A stretch of 31,732 nucleotides of DNA from contig JBKPDO010000377.1 in NCBI GenBank assembly GCA_046727955.1, positions 1 through 31,732 of the forward strand, in the 5' to 3' direction. Each line of letters opens with the position of its first letter. Positions within the stretch are counted from its first letter, which is position 1. Both the position numbers and the translations under genes were made by a program. The DNA comes from DASVXQ01 sp046727955 (GTDB taxonomy: Bacteria; Actinomycetota; CALGFH01). Below, one piece after another: positions 25,519 to 31,732 of this stretch. The notes under the pieces were generated by a model, which was not told where the DNA came from, did not search any database, and was given only the letters and a program-made list of their open reading frames with translations.

Positions 25519-26215
25519 CTACCCGGAGGCCGAGCCCGGCTGCTGTGTCGGGATGCGCCGCGCAGCGAAGAGTGCAAGCAACGCGATCCCGGCAAGCACG
25601 ACCAGCGCCGTGCGCAGACCGTCGAGCCTTGCCTCCTGGTTGACGTCGAGGATCGCCTTCGAGGCTTCCTTGCTCACGCCTGCCTGATCCAGCGCCGCCT
25701 GGAGATCGGCGTCGGAGATGAACGGCACCCCGCCGGCGAGCTCGACGTTTGCCTGGGACTTCACCGACGTGGGGACCGCCGGGTTCTGCTCGATCCCTGT
25801 CAGGAACGACGCGGTCAGCGCGGCGATCAGGATCGAGCCGGCCAACGCCGTGCCGATCGAGGCGCCCAGGTTGGTGCCGGTGTTCTGCAGCCCGCCGACG
25901 AGCTGGCGGTTGGCGAACAGTTCCGCCGCACCAGCGGCTCGGCTCCCCTCGCCTCCAGCCGCCGCTGCCAGCTCAGGAACAGCCAGACCACCAGCAGCCC
26001 ACCCATGATGAGCCAGACCACCGGCGAGACCCCGAGCAGCTTGGGTCCATCGGGCTTGGGCAGCACCCATCCCCATTCGCTGGACCGCAGCACGCCGAAG
26101 ACCGCCAAGCCGAGCCCGGTCGCCGAAAGGACCGTGCCGACCAGGTCGAGTTTCGTCTGGCCCTCGGGTGGTGCGTCCTGGACGCGGCGGGCCAGCGCCA
26201 GGATCGCCAGCACGC
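25519..26215 (-). pseudogene. MFS drug-efflux-type transporter, truncated and internally deleted
   Basis: Reading leftward: 'LAILALARRVQDAPPEGQTKLDLVGTVLSATGLGLAVFGVLRSSEWGW' and 'WLIMGGLLVVWLFLSWQRRLEARGAEPLVR' are mid-protein helices of a DHA2-type (14-helix) transporter. One base is missing near 25927, and the next frame gives 'ELFANRQLVGGLQNTGTNLGASIGTALAGSILIAALTASFL' to the stop at 25519. In relatives 'NRQL.GGL' and 'VGGLQNT.TNLGAS' are separated by well over 100 residues, so an internal deletion has joined two similar GGL stretches. The N-terminal half is missing, replaced by an IS1182 remnant at about 26215. The C-terminal 'EARLDGLRTALVVLAGIALLALFAARRIP' is preserved. Confidence 0.78.
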
Positions 26216-26461
26216 GGTTGGCTCCCCGAAGGCCACCTCGCCTGGTTCATCCTCGACGTGGTCAACCAGCTCCACCTCATGCCCTTCTATCGCCAGCATC
26301 GCGACGACGGGCACGGCCATCCCACCGACGACTCCAAGCTGCTGCTGGGCGTGCTGCTGCACGGTTACTGCATCGGCGTGCGCTCCTCCCAGCGCGACGA
26401 TCAGCAGTACGGCCAGGCGCTTGGGGACAAGCTGCCCCAGGCCCTGGCCAGCAAGGCCTGA
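26215..26461 (+). pseudogene. IS1182-type transposase remnant, copy 2
   Basis: Frame 'WLPEGHLAWFILDVVNQLHLMPFYRQHRDDGHGHPTDDSKLLLGVLLHGYCIGVRSSQRDD' is the N-terminal domain of IS1182-family transposases. It then runs through unrelated sequence to a stop (PQALASKA) at 26459-26461. The DDE core is absent. It begins at a junction with the MFS fragment and ends just before the conserved block upstream of the membrane-sensor gene. Confidence 0.8.
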
Positions 26462-26478
26462 TGGTTGGTAGGTCCGTC

Positions 26479-26498
26479 GTCCGTAACGCTATCGGGAC
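26479..26498. promoter_or_regulatory. Palindromic upstream element, copy 2
   Basis: GTCCGTAACGCTATCGGGAC is the diverged counterpart of 24328-24347. The surrounding block from 26471 to about 26512 matches the inverse of 24314-24356 at nearly every position, so it has been kept as a unit. It lies about 80-100 bases before the sensor start. Confidence 0.45.
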
Positions 26499-26564
26499 GG
26501 AAGCCGGCCATACTGGCGCGTGACCGACGATGCTCGGACGGTGACCGGGGTCGGAGGAGCCTGC

Positions 26565-26588
26565 ATGCGGCAAGGATCATGGCGGTAA
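26565..26588 (+). other. Seven-codon leader frame overlapping the sensor start
   Basis: ATG CGG CAA GGA TCA TGG CGG TAA begins five bases after the strong site GGAGGAG (26553-26559) and overlaps the sensor start ATG 26579, which itself has only AAGGA two bases before it. Copy 1 has a similar short frame (GTG CGG CAA GGA CCA TGA, 24261 to 24244). It may couple translation of the sensor, or simply mean the good ribosome site serves the downstream ATG badly. Confidence 0.35.
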
Positions 26589-27820
26589 CCGCTGGACGGT
26601 CGGTATGGCCGCGCTGGTGGCCGGCCGGACTGGCGTGGGTGCTGTGGGCGTTGGTCGTGCTCGGCCTCCCGGTGGGTGTCTGGTTGAACCAGCTGCCACG
26701 CCAGGCCGGCCGGTCCGACCTGGGGTCGAACGCCGACACCGCCATCTACGGGCTGGTGGCGGTGAGCGCGGCCACGGTCGGGGCGGTGCTGGCCGGCCGC
26801 CGGCCCCGCCACCCGGTGGGCTGGCTGCTGCTGGCCCTTGGGTGGTGGTTCGTCTACGTGTATGCCAGCTGGGTGCTGTTGGCCTGGCGTGGGGCGCCGG
26901 CCGCCGTCGGCTCCGCGGTCAAGGACGTCACCGTCGTTGTGCTGTCGGCCTTGATCGGCTTCGTGCTGCTGCTGACCCCGACCGGGTCGCTGCCGTCGCC
27001 CCGCTGGCGCTGGTGGGCCAGGGTCGTGGCGGTCGCGCCGCTGGCGGGGCTGGTGGCGCTGGCGCTGGGGCCGTTCCGGGAGCCTGGCCAGGCGGCCGCC
27101 AACCCGCTGGCCGTGCGCGCCCTGGCCGGTCCGCTGCTGCTGGTGCGCGGCGCGAGCTTCGCCGCCGCCGGGCTTGCCATCCCGGTCGGCGCCTGGTCGC
27201 TGCTGGTGCGGTTCCGCCGCGCCCGCGGGGTGGACCGCCAGCAGCTGCGCTGGCTGGCGGTGGCGGCCGCGCCGGTGGCGGTGGCGCTGGCGGTGCTGGC
27301 GGCGGTGGCGCTGGCGGGAGGCGAGGTCTCGCTCGACTGGCTTCCCGGTGTCTGCCTAGTGGTCCTGCCGCTGGGGATCGGCGCGGCGATCCTGCGCTAC
27401 CGCCTGTACGACCTGGACCGCATCATCAGCCGCACGCTGGCCTACGGCCTGCTCACGATCCTGCTCGGCGGCGGCTACGCCGGCGTGGTCCTGGGCCTTG
27501 GCCAGCTGCTCGGCCGCGACTCCAGCCTGGTGGTGGCGGGAGCGACCCTGGCGTCGGCCGCGCTGTTCCAGCCGGCCCGCCGCCGCATACAGGCGGCGGT
27601 CGACCGGCGCTTCAACCGCCACCGCTACGACGCCGCCCAGACGATCCAGGCGTTCAGCGCGCGGCTACGCGAGCAGGTCGACCTGGATAGCCTGGCCGCT
27701 GAGCTGCTGGTGGTGGTCGAGCAGACCATGCAGCCGACCAGCGTGTCGCTGTGGCTGCGACCTTCCGTCAGTGCATCCCAGGATCAGAGCGGTACAGGCG
27801 CATCCCGTTCGGCTCGATAG
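26579..27820 (+). CDS. Multi-span membrane sensor-like protein without kinase domain (copy 2, intact)
   Basis: A 413-residue protein. It has about eight membrane helices up to residue ~290 (for example WPAGLAWVLWALVVLGLPVGVWL, AIYGLVAVSAATVGAVLAG, HPVGWLLLALGWWFVYVYASWVLLA, DVTVVVLSALIGFVLLLTP), then 'ILRYRLYDLDRIISRTLAYGLLTILLGGGYAGVVLGLG' and 'FQPARRRIQAAVDRRFNRHRYDAAQTIQAFSARLREQVDLDSLAAELLVVVEQTMQPTSVSLWLRP'. That last part is the segment preceding the histidine-kinase core in many actinobacterial two-component sensors. Here the protein ends with no HisKA or HATPase domain, as I recall for a group of standalone relatives. It may be a sensor that lost signalling output or works through a partner (inferred). 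MAVTAGRSV is preferred as start because copy 1 aligns from there. Confidence 0.7.
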   Translation: MAVTAGRSVWPRWWPAGLAWVLWALVVLGLPVGVWLNQLPRQAGRSDLGSNADTAIYGLVAVSAATVGAVLAGRRPRHPVGWLLLALGWWFVYVYASWVLLAWRGAPAAVGSAVKDVTVVVLSALIGFVLLLTPTGSLPSPRWRWWARVVAVAPLAGLVALALGPFREPGQAAANPLAVRALAGPLLLVRGASFAAAGLAIPVGAWSLLVRFRRARGVDRQQLRWLAVAAAPVAVALAVLAAVALAGGEVSLDWLPGVCLVVLPLGIGAAILRYRLYDLDRIISRTLAYGLLTILLGGGYAGVVLGLGQLLGRDSSLVVAGATLASAALFQPARRRIQAAVDRRFNRHRYDAAQTIQAFSARLREQVDLDSLAAELLVVVEQTMQPTSVSLWLRPSVSASQDQSGTGASRSAR

Positions 27821-27839
27821 CCGACGCCAGCTTCCCGGA

Positions 27840-27958
27840 CCGTTCGCACCGCTTTGTGAAACAGGCTTGTATCTGTACTCCGTCAGGTCGGCCCCTACAT
27901 GGCCTCTTGTTCTCAAAGGTTCGCCATACGACCCTGTTTCACAAACCTGTGCGAACGG
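27840..27958. repeat. MITE-like element with 26-bp imperfect inverted repeats
   Basis: The left arm 27840-27865 (CCGTTCGCAC, 3 bases, TTTGTGAAACAGG) pairs with the right arm 27933-27958 (CCTGTTTCACAAA, 3 bases, GTGCGAACGG). Twenty-three of 26 positions match, with a 67-base core and no coding potential. It begins 20 bases after the sensor stop. No clear target duplication flanks it. It may be a non-autonomous IS derivative, or a large hairpin acting on transcripts. Confidence 0.65.
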
Positions 27959-28018
27959 ACGGTGAAGCTGCTGCCGTTTGTGAAGCCGGACGGGACACGA
28001 GGAAAGCAGCGCGTGCGG

Positions 28019-28528
28019 TCAGTGCAGCAGCGCCTCAAGCCCGATGATGACCACGCCGAAGGCGCCGTTGATCACACCGCCAAGCAGCATCGCCGGCCGG
28101 GATCGTCCTTGCCGGCGGCCCGCTTCGATGGCCCACCCGACAAGTTGCGCCACGCCGGTCCACAGCGCAAGCCGCACCGCAAGCCCCTCATCGAGCAGGC
28201 CAAGCGCGCCCAGTAGCAGGAAGAGGATGGACAAGGCAGGGGCGGCAAGCATCGACAGCTCCCGGGCCATGACGGCGGGAACCACCTTCAGGTCGAACCT
28301 GGCTTGGCCCAGTTGACGGTCGAGGAGCTCGGCGTACACGTGCGCGAGCCAGAAGACCGGCAGGGTGGCGGCGGTGGCGGCCAGGATGAACCCTGGGGGC
28401 TCGTGCCCAGCGGTGGCCGCGATCACCGCGGTGGCGACGATCGTGCCGTAGATCGCGCCGCGGGGGTTCGCGGCGAGCATGCCCAGCCGGCGCGGCCAGG
28501 GCGATCCTGCCGTCGTGGCGCCTCCCAT
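28019..28528 (-). CDS. Integral membrane protein, about four helices
   Basis: A 169-residue protein with hydrophobic segments at about 24-60 (AIYGTIVATAVIAATAG, GFILAATAATLPVFWLAHVYAELL), 90-112 (LSMLAAPALSILFLLLGALGLL), 118-135 (LALWTGVAQLVGWAIEAG) and 147-168 (AMLLGGVINGAFGVVIIGLEALL). I do not recognise a named family; similar small membrane proteins occur in actinobacteria. The start ATG 28528 has no ribosome site but sits six bases after a -10 box, so it is probably leaderless. It looks intact inside a stretch of debris. Confidence 0.7.
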   Translation of the reverse strand: MGGATTAGSPWPRRLGMLAANPRGAIYGTIVATAVIAATAGHEPPGFILAATAATLPVFWLAHVYAELLDRQLGQARFDLKVVPAVMARELSMLAAPALSILFLLLGALGLLDEGLAVRLALWTGVAQLVGWAIEAGRRQGRSRPAMLLGGVINGAFGVVIIGLEALLH

Positions 28529-28534
28529 GCGACA

Positions 28535-28563
28535 ACGCTACGCAGCCGGGCCATGTGTGTCAC
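28535..28563 (-). promoter_or_regulatory. Leaderless promoter of the membrane-protein gene
   Basis: On the minus strand GTGACA (plus 28558-28563), a 17-base spacer and TAGCGT (plus 28535-28540) are followed by six bases and then ATG. The geometry matches that before the LuxR gene at 6654. Confidence 0.55.
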
Positions 28564-28802
28564 GGGATCGGGACGTTCACGTTCGTGCCCAACGATCCCA
28601 GCCAGCCGACCTACACCGGCAGGGAAACCTTCTGGGACGGCGAGAAAACTCCACCACCAACACCGTCACCGCGACGTTCACCGGCCACATCAACGCGCTC
28701 GGCTCCGACGGCTCACGGATCACCGACCACTTCGTGGCCCACGTGACCGTGCACTCGGACGGCACCGTCACGGTCGAGACCGATCGGCTGAGCTGCCCGT
28801 AG
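28555..28802 (+). pseudogene. Fragment of a secreted hypothetical protein
   Basis: Two frames join to 'GTFTFVPNDPSQPTYTGRETFWDGE' and 'NSTTNTVTATFTGHINALGSDGSRITDHFVAHVTVHSDGTVTVETDRLSCP-stop'. This resembles the C-terminal part of small beta-rich exported proteins of actinobacteria with an 'LSC' ending. The frame changes near 28645 in a run of four A, and the signal peptide and N-terminal half are absent. Its 5' edge overlaps the promoter of the divergent membrane-protein gene. Confidence 0.6.
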
Positions 28803-28821
28803 CGCTTTGCCGATCGTGGGG

Positions 28822-28845
28822 CGAGGGGTCCGCTTGGGCCCCTCG
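28822..28845 (+). terminator. Intrinsic terminator
   Basis: CGAGGGGTCC pairs with GGGCCCCTCG (one G-T pair) around the four-base loop GCTT, followed by TTTCG. It lies 20 bases after the stop of the secreted-protein fragment, so the terminator has survived its gene. Confidence 0.7.
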
Positions 28846-28923
28846 TTTCGCTGAACGCCTTGGTCCGCGCTGGGCCCGCGCCGCACCCGCCACACCGTGG
28901 CGGAACCTAACGAAGTACTGGTA

Positions 28924-28944
28924 CCAGGGCGTTGCACAAATCAG
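28924..28944. repeat. IS-end-like sequence left of the DUF2182-DUF1326 pair
   Basis: CCAGGGCGTTGCACAAATCAG resembles 25423-25443 and contains GTTGCACAAA (28931-28940), the exact reverse complement of TTTGTGCAAC at 30562-30571 on the other side of the gene pair. Confidence 0.5.
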
Positions 28945-29070
28945 CTGGACACAGCCAGCGCTTGCGAGGTTTCTCCGCCTCCCCAGCGGTCTGGGCGTAG
29001 GCCATGCGAGGCCCACCCGCGGTTTTCGTCGCGCCCGCCGCGTCGGCCCGCCCCACGCAGCGTTGCCGCC

Positions 29071-29841
29071 TCACGATCTGGCCATGCTCATCGTCTGGCT
29101 GGTCGCATGCAGGCCCGGCGCGAGCGCCGGGACCCAGATCGCGGCGATCGCGAGCGCCAGCGCGGCGACGCCGACCGCCCGGGCGAGGACCTCCCCGTGC
29201 ACCCATAGCTTCTCGACCAGCACCACCATCGCCAAGACCACCATGGCCGCCAGGTTCATCACCCCGACGACGATGAATAGCGCCATCAGCGACCAGCAGC
29301 AGCCAAGACAGTAGGCGCCGTGGTGGGCGCCGGCGCGGACGTCCCGCAGGCGGCCGCGATACATACCGTAGTACAGCAGCAGCGACAGCGGCGAGCGGCA
29401 GTGGCGCAGGCAGCGGAACTTGAGCGGGGTGAGTTGGTACACCCCGCAGGCGGCAAAGACAGCGACCGCGGTGGCGGTCGCTCTGGCAGGATGATCGCTC
29501 ACCAGCCGCGCCGCGAGCGCGGTGAGCAAGTACGCCGGGATGCCGGCGCCGGCCCAGGCGACCAGGTACCCAGCGGTGAACCCGACCAGTCGAAGCGCAC
29601 GGTAGAAACGCACCGAGCGCTGGTACATGGAGGCCACCGGAGAAACCGACGGCAGCATCATCGCCGCCATCATCAGCGCCCACATGCCGACGAAGGCGGC
29701 CAGCCCAAGGCCCATCGTGCCGGTCATGCCCCCCATCGTCGCGGCCCGACCCACCGTGGCAAGCCAGGCCACGGCCGCCAAGAGCAGCAGCACCGCCCCC
29801 TGCGGGGTCAGGCGCCGCAGCGAGGGCGCGGCCGTGCTCAC
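29071..29841 (-). CDS. DUF2182 integral membrane protein
   Basis: A 256-residue membrane protein with about six or seven helices. The DUF2182 marks are 'FVGMWALMMAAMMLPSVSPVASMY' near residue 50, 'YQLTPLKFRCLRHCRSPLSLL' near 140 and 'GAHHGAYCLGCCWSLMALFIVVGVMNLAAM' near 175. The family is described as predicted metal-binding membrane protein; the paired Cys (CLRHC, CLGCC) and Met-rich helices fit copper or another soft metal, but this is unproven. The start GTG 29841 overlaps the DUF1326 stop (GTGA, 29838-29841), so translation is coupled. An upstream in-frame TTG at 29850 is less likely. Confidence 0.88.
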   Translation of the reverse strand: MSTAAPSLRRLTPQGAVLLLLAAVAWLATVGRAATMGGMTGTMGLGLAAFVGMWALMMAAMMLPSVSPVASMYQRSVRFYRALRLVGFTAGYLVAWAGAGIPAYLLTALAARLVSDHPARATATAVAVFAACGVYQLTPLKFRCLRHCRSPLSLLLYYGMYRGRLRDVRAGAHHGAYCLGCCWSLMALFIVVGVMNLAAMVVLAMVVLVEKLWVHGEVLARAVGVAALALAIAAIWVPALAPGLHATSQTMSMARS

Positions 29842-30446
29842 GCGGCCCAAGAGAAGGGGGCCGAGTGGCCGTTCTTGCCGCTGTTGTCCAACTGCAGCCC
29901 GAACGCGTCCACCCGCGAGGCGGTCGCGCGCGCGATCGTCACGGTCGAGTTCGCCGGATGCAACACGCCGGTGAGCCTGGACACCTCACCCTCGGGGGTT
30001 TGCGGCGGGACAAAGTCCTCGATCTCGATGTCGACGGCGTCGCCGATCCTGACCCGATGGCGGCGGCCGTCCTCGGTATACTCGATCGGGGCGCTCTCCA
30101 CCCCCAGCATCTCGCCGACCAGCGGGGCGAGCATCGCCATGGGGCCGCCGAGCTGCCCGGCGAAGACCGCGCCGAGCTTGTCGGCCTGCTGCTCGGAGGC
30201 GGCGGCGTCCATGAAGACCCCGACCCGCCAGTCGCCGTCGGACATGAGCGGGGGCGTGTCGGCGAGCATCGCCACCGTCAGGTTGCTCACGTCCACGCCC
30301 TCGACCGTGCCGGAGTCGACGTGGAAGACGAGCACCACCCGGCACCGCTCGGTATCGGCCGGCATGGTCATCGCCGAGGTGCTGCACGGGCACACCATGT
30401 CACAGTTGCAGTTCTCGAAGTACCTGCCCTGAAGCTGCCAAGCCAT
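29838..30446 (-). CDS. DUF1326 protein
   Basis: A 202-residue soluble protein of the DUF1326 family. The N-terminus carries the Cys cluster C13-x-C15-x3-C19-x-C21 (YFENCNCDMVCPCST), followed by 'RCRVVLVFHVDSGTVEGVDVSNLTVAMLADTP', 'GDWRVGVFMDAAASEQQADKLGAVFAGQLGGPMAMLAPLVGEMLG' and 'GVLHPANSTVTIARATAS'. The Cys pattern suggests metal binding or redox chemistry (inferred). The function is unknown, but the family is recurrently coupled to DUF2182, as here with a 4-base overlap. The start ATG 30446 follows GGGGGGTGG. The pair is the only evident operon in the right-hand mosaic. Confidence 0.87.
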   Translation of the reverse strand: MAWQLQGRYFENCNCDMVCPCSTSAMTMPADTERCRVVLVFHVDSGTVEGVDVSNLTVAMLADTPPLMSDGDWRVGVFMDAAASEQQADKLGAVFAGQLGGPMAMLAPLVGEMLGVESAPIEYTEDGRRHRVRIGDAVDIEIEDFVPPQTPEGEVSRLTGVLHPANSTVTIARATASRVDAFGLQLDNSGKNGHSAPFSWAA

Positions 30447-30792
30447 CGGCCACCCCCCTGCGCTCGACTCGCTGATCGGCGCGGTCAGCATCTTCTACCC
30501 GCCGAGCCAGGTCAATGACGAATTGGAGCAAGCCGAGGACCGCCGATACCGACAAGAGGGCTTTGTGCAACAGACTGTTAACAAGCTGTTGCTCAAAGAA
30601 GGCGCAGACGTGTCGCCGATGGTCGCCGAGCGCTCGGAAGCATCGGGTGACGGCTCAGGTGACTGGCAGGGCCTCGGCAAAGTGCGGGGTTGTCCGGATA
30701 GGCAGGTAGAGATCAGTCTGGAGTGAATGTGAGACAGGCACGGACTCCAGCGATCATGTGGGTGCCAACGCCCATGACCCCTGTGGAAACCC
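30447..30792. other. Intergenic mosaic before the ISAs1 element
   Basis: No supportable gene. On the plus strand 30471-30558 reads 'LIGAVSIFYPPSQVNDELEQAEDRRYRQEGF' and may be the tail of a lost gene, cut by the IS-end-like sequence at 30561. The rest should contain the promoter of the DUF1326 gene and the left end of the ISAs1 element, neither of which I can define. Confidence 0.35.
30561..30598. repeat. IS-end-like inverted pair
   Basis: CTTTGTGCAACAG (30561-30573) and CTGTTGCTCAAAG (30586-30598) are inverted repeats, 12 of 13 positions matching, around ACTGTTAACAAG. They share the TTTGTG.AACAG core with the elements near 25401, 27840 and 28924. This may be a solo IS end or two abutting ends. 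Confidence 0.55.
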
Positions 30793-31732
30793 GTGCCTGC
30801 CCCCACATCATCTCCCATTCCCGCCGCCGCCAAGCGGCTGGACGCCCCCCTCACGCTGGCACCCGACCAGTGCCGCAGCCTGCTCGACGACCTCGCCCGG
30901 CTCACCGACCCCAGGAAGCGACGCGGCCGACGGCACGCGCTGGGCGCGGTGCTGGCCGTGGCGGTCGCCGCCACCCTGGCCGGCGCCAGGTCCCTGGCCG
31001 CGATCGGTGAGTGGGCAGCCGACGCGCCCCAGCCGGTCCTGGCCGCGCTCGGGGTGCGCCGCGACCCGCTGCGCCGGGCTTATCGGCCACCCGCCGAGGC
31101 CACCGTGCGGCGCGTGCTGGCCCGCGTCGACCCCGACGCCTTGGACCTGGCCATCGGCGCCTGGCTGGCCGACCAGCAGCCACCGCCACCGACCACCCGA
31201 CCGCCACCGGCGTGGCGGCAGGCGGTCGCGGTCGACGGCAAGACCCTGCGCGGCAGCGGCCACCACCAGACCGCGCCGACACACCTGCTGGCGGCGATGG
31301 ACCACACCAGCCGCGCGGTCCTGGCCCAGACCCAGGTGGACACCAAGACCAACGAGATCACCCGGTTCCGGCCGCTGCTGGAGGGCCTGGACCTTGCCGG
31401 GCGCATCATCACCGCCGACGCCATGCACACCCAACGCGAGCACGCCGACTGGCTGGTCGCCCACCAGCACGCCGCCTACCTGCTGATCGTCAAGGCCAAC
31501 CAGCCCACCCTGCACCACCAGCTACGACACCTGCCCTGGCGCAAGATCCCCATCGCCGACCACACCCGCGACCGCGGCCACGGCCGCGCCGAGCTCCGCC
31601 GCCTGCAGGTCACCACCATCGCTGGCCTGGACTTCCCCCACGCCACCCAGGCCATCCGCATCACCCGCCGGGTCCGCTCCCTGCACAGCCGCCACTGGCG
31701 CACCGTGACCGTGTACGCGGTCACCAGCCTCA
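30793..31732 (+). CDS. ISAs1-family transposase, cut by the window edge
   Basis: An open frame of 313 codons runs from GTG 30793 (MPAPTSSPIPAAA) to the end of the window without a stop. The N-terminal 'LLDDLARLTDPRKRRGRRHALGAVLAVAVAATLAGARSLAAIGEWA' is the DDE_Tnp_1-associated domain. The catalytic residues seen are D148 (AVDGKTLRGS) and D209 (ITADAMHTQREHADWL), with 'YLLIVKANQPTLHHQL' after them; the final Glu should lie beyond 31732. The family is about 370-380 residues. An earlier start cannot be excluded because no strong ribosome site precedes the GTG. It looks intact, so recent activity is possible. Confidence 0.85.
   Translation, partial: MPAPTSSPIPAAAKRLDAPLTLAPDQCRSLLDDLARLTDPRKRRGRRHALGAVLAVAVAATLAGARSLAAIGEWAADAPQPVLAALGVRRDPLRRAYRPPAEATVRRVLARVDPDALDLAIGAWLADQQPPPPTTRPPPAWRQAVAVDGKTLRGSGHHQTAPTHLLAAMDHTSRAVLAQTQVDTKTNEITRFRPLLEGLDLAGRIITADAMHTQREHADWLVAHQHAAYLLIVKANQPTLHHQLRHLPWRKIPIADHTRDRGHGRAELRRLQVTTIAGLDFPHATQAIRITRRVRSLHSRHWRTVTVYAVTSL

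Noticed and set aside
26579..27820. Complete sensor histidine kinase
   Set aside because: The reading ends before any HisKA/HATPase motif and no response regulator follows, so it is called only a sensor-like membrane protein.
30758..31486. Alternative plus-strand frame over the ISAs1 region
   Set aside because: The frame beginning at GTG 30793 is open to the window end and carries the transposase motifs; the other frame is an Arg/Pro/Trp-rich shadow.

Overview
The window is high-GC bacterial DNA with good Shine-Dalgarno sites, GTG/TTG starts and probable leaderless genes. Its core is a dnaG-rpoD operon, a dgt-like dNTPase gene, ppdK and tRNA-Asn, with lineage-typical families around it (DUF1707, YtxH-like, F420-type DDN-like reductase, LuxR with GAF, DUF421). 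All this points to an actinobacterium, probably a soil lineage. I cannot name the genus from sequence alone.

Layout. (1) 1-1841: remnant of an integrative element. It has two Xre-type regulator genes on opposite strands around a palindrome-rich control region, and a tyrosine integrase that has lost its central part. (2) 2177-4000: a radical SAM protein (PflX/COG1313-like) followed by a dimethylarginine dimethylaminohydrolase. (3) 4109-4972: a DUF2461 gene with a one-base frameshift, its 5' side abutting an IS6-family remnant. (4) 5056-7808: cupin, NTF2-like and DDN-like reductase genes running left, divergent from a GAF-LuxR regulator, then an IS5-type insertion sequence. (5) 9037-10431: a VOC protein and two small unknown genes. 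(6) 10520-12771: aldehyde dehydrogenase coupled to a FAH-family gene, matching the last two steps of non-phosphorylative pentose oxidation. The FAH gene carries an amber codon in place of a conserved Trp. (7) 13097-22437: housekeeping block with tRNA-Asn, YtxH-like protein, rpoD, dnaG, DUF1707 protein, dgt, DUF421 protein and ppdK. (8) 22526-31732: a secreted/anchored lipase, then a mosaic of gene fragments and IS debris (S8 peptidase, two inverted copies of an IS1182-remnant plus membrane-sensor module, MFS fragment, secreted-protein fragment, IS-end-like repeats). Intact genes sit among it: a PEBP-family protein, a kinase-less membrane sensor, a four-helix membrane protein and a translationally coupled DUF1326-DUF2182 pair. 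An ISAs1-family transposase runs off the right edge.

Two features stand out. First, many genes are broken in different ways: amber codons, one- and four-base frameshifts, internal deletions and truncations at junctions. Second, short direct duplications recur, including three kinds within 200 bp where ytxH and rpoD converge. The best candidates for uncharacterised biology are the DUF1326-DUF2182 pair, which lies between inverted IS-end-like sequences, and the duplicated membrane-sensor module with its conserved palindromic upstream element. I found no CRISPR array, rRNA or recognisable defence system.
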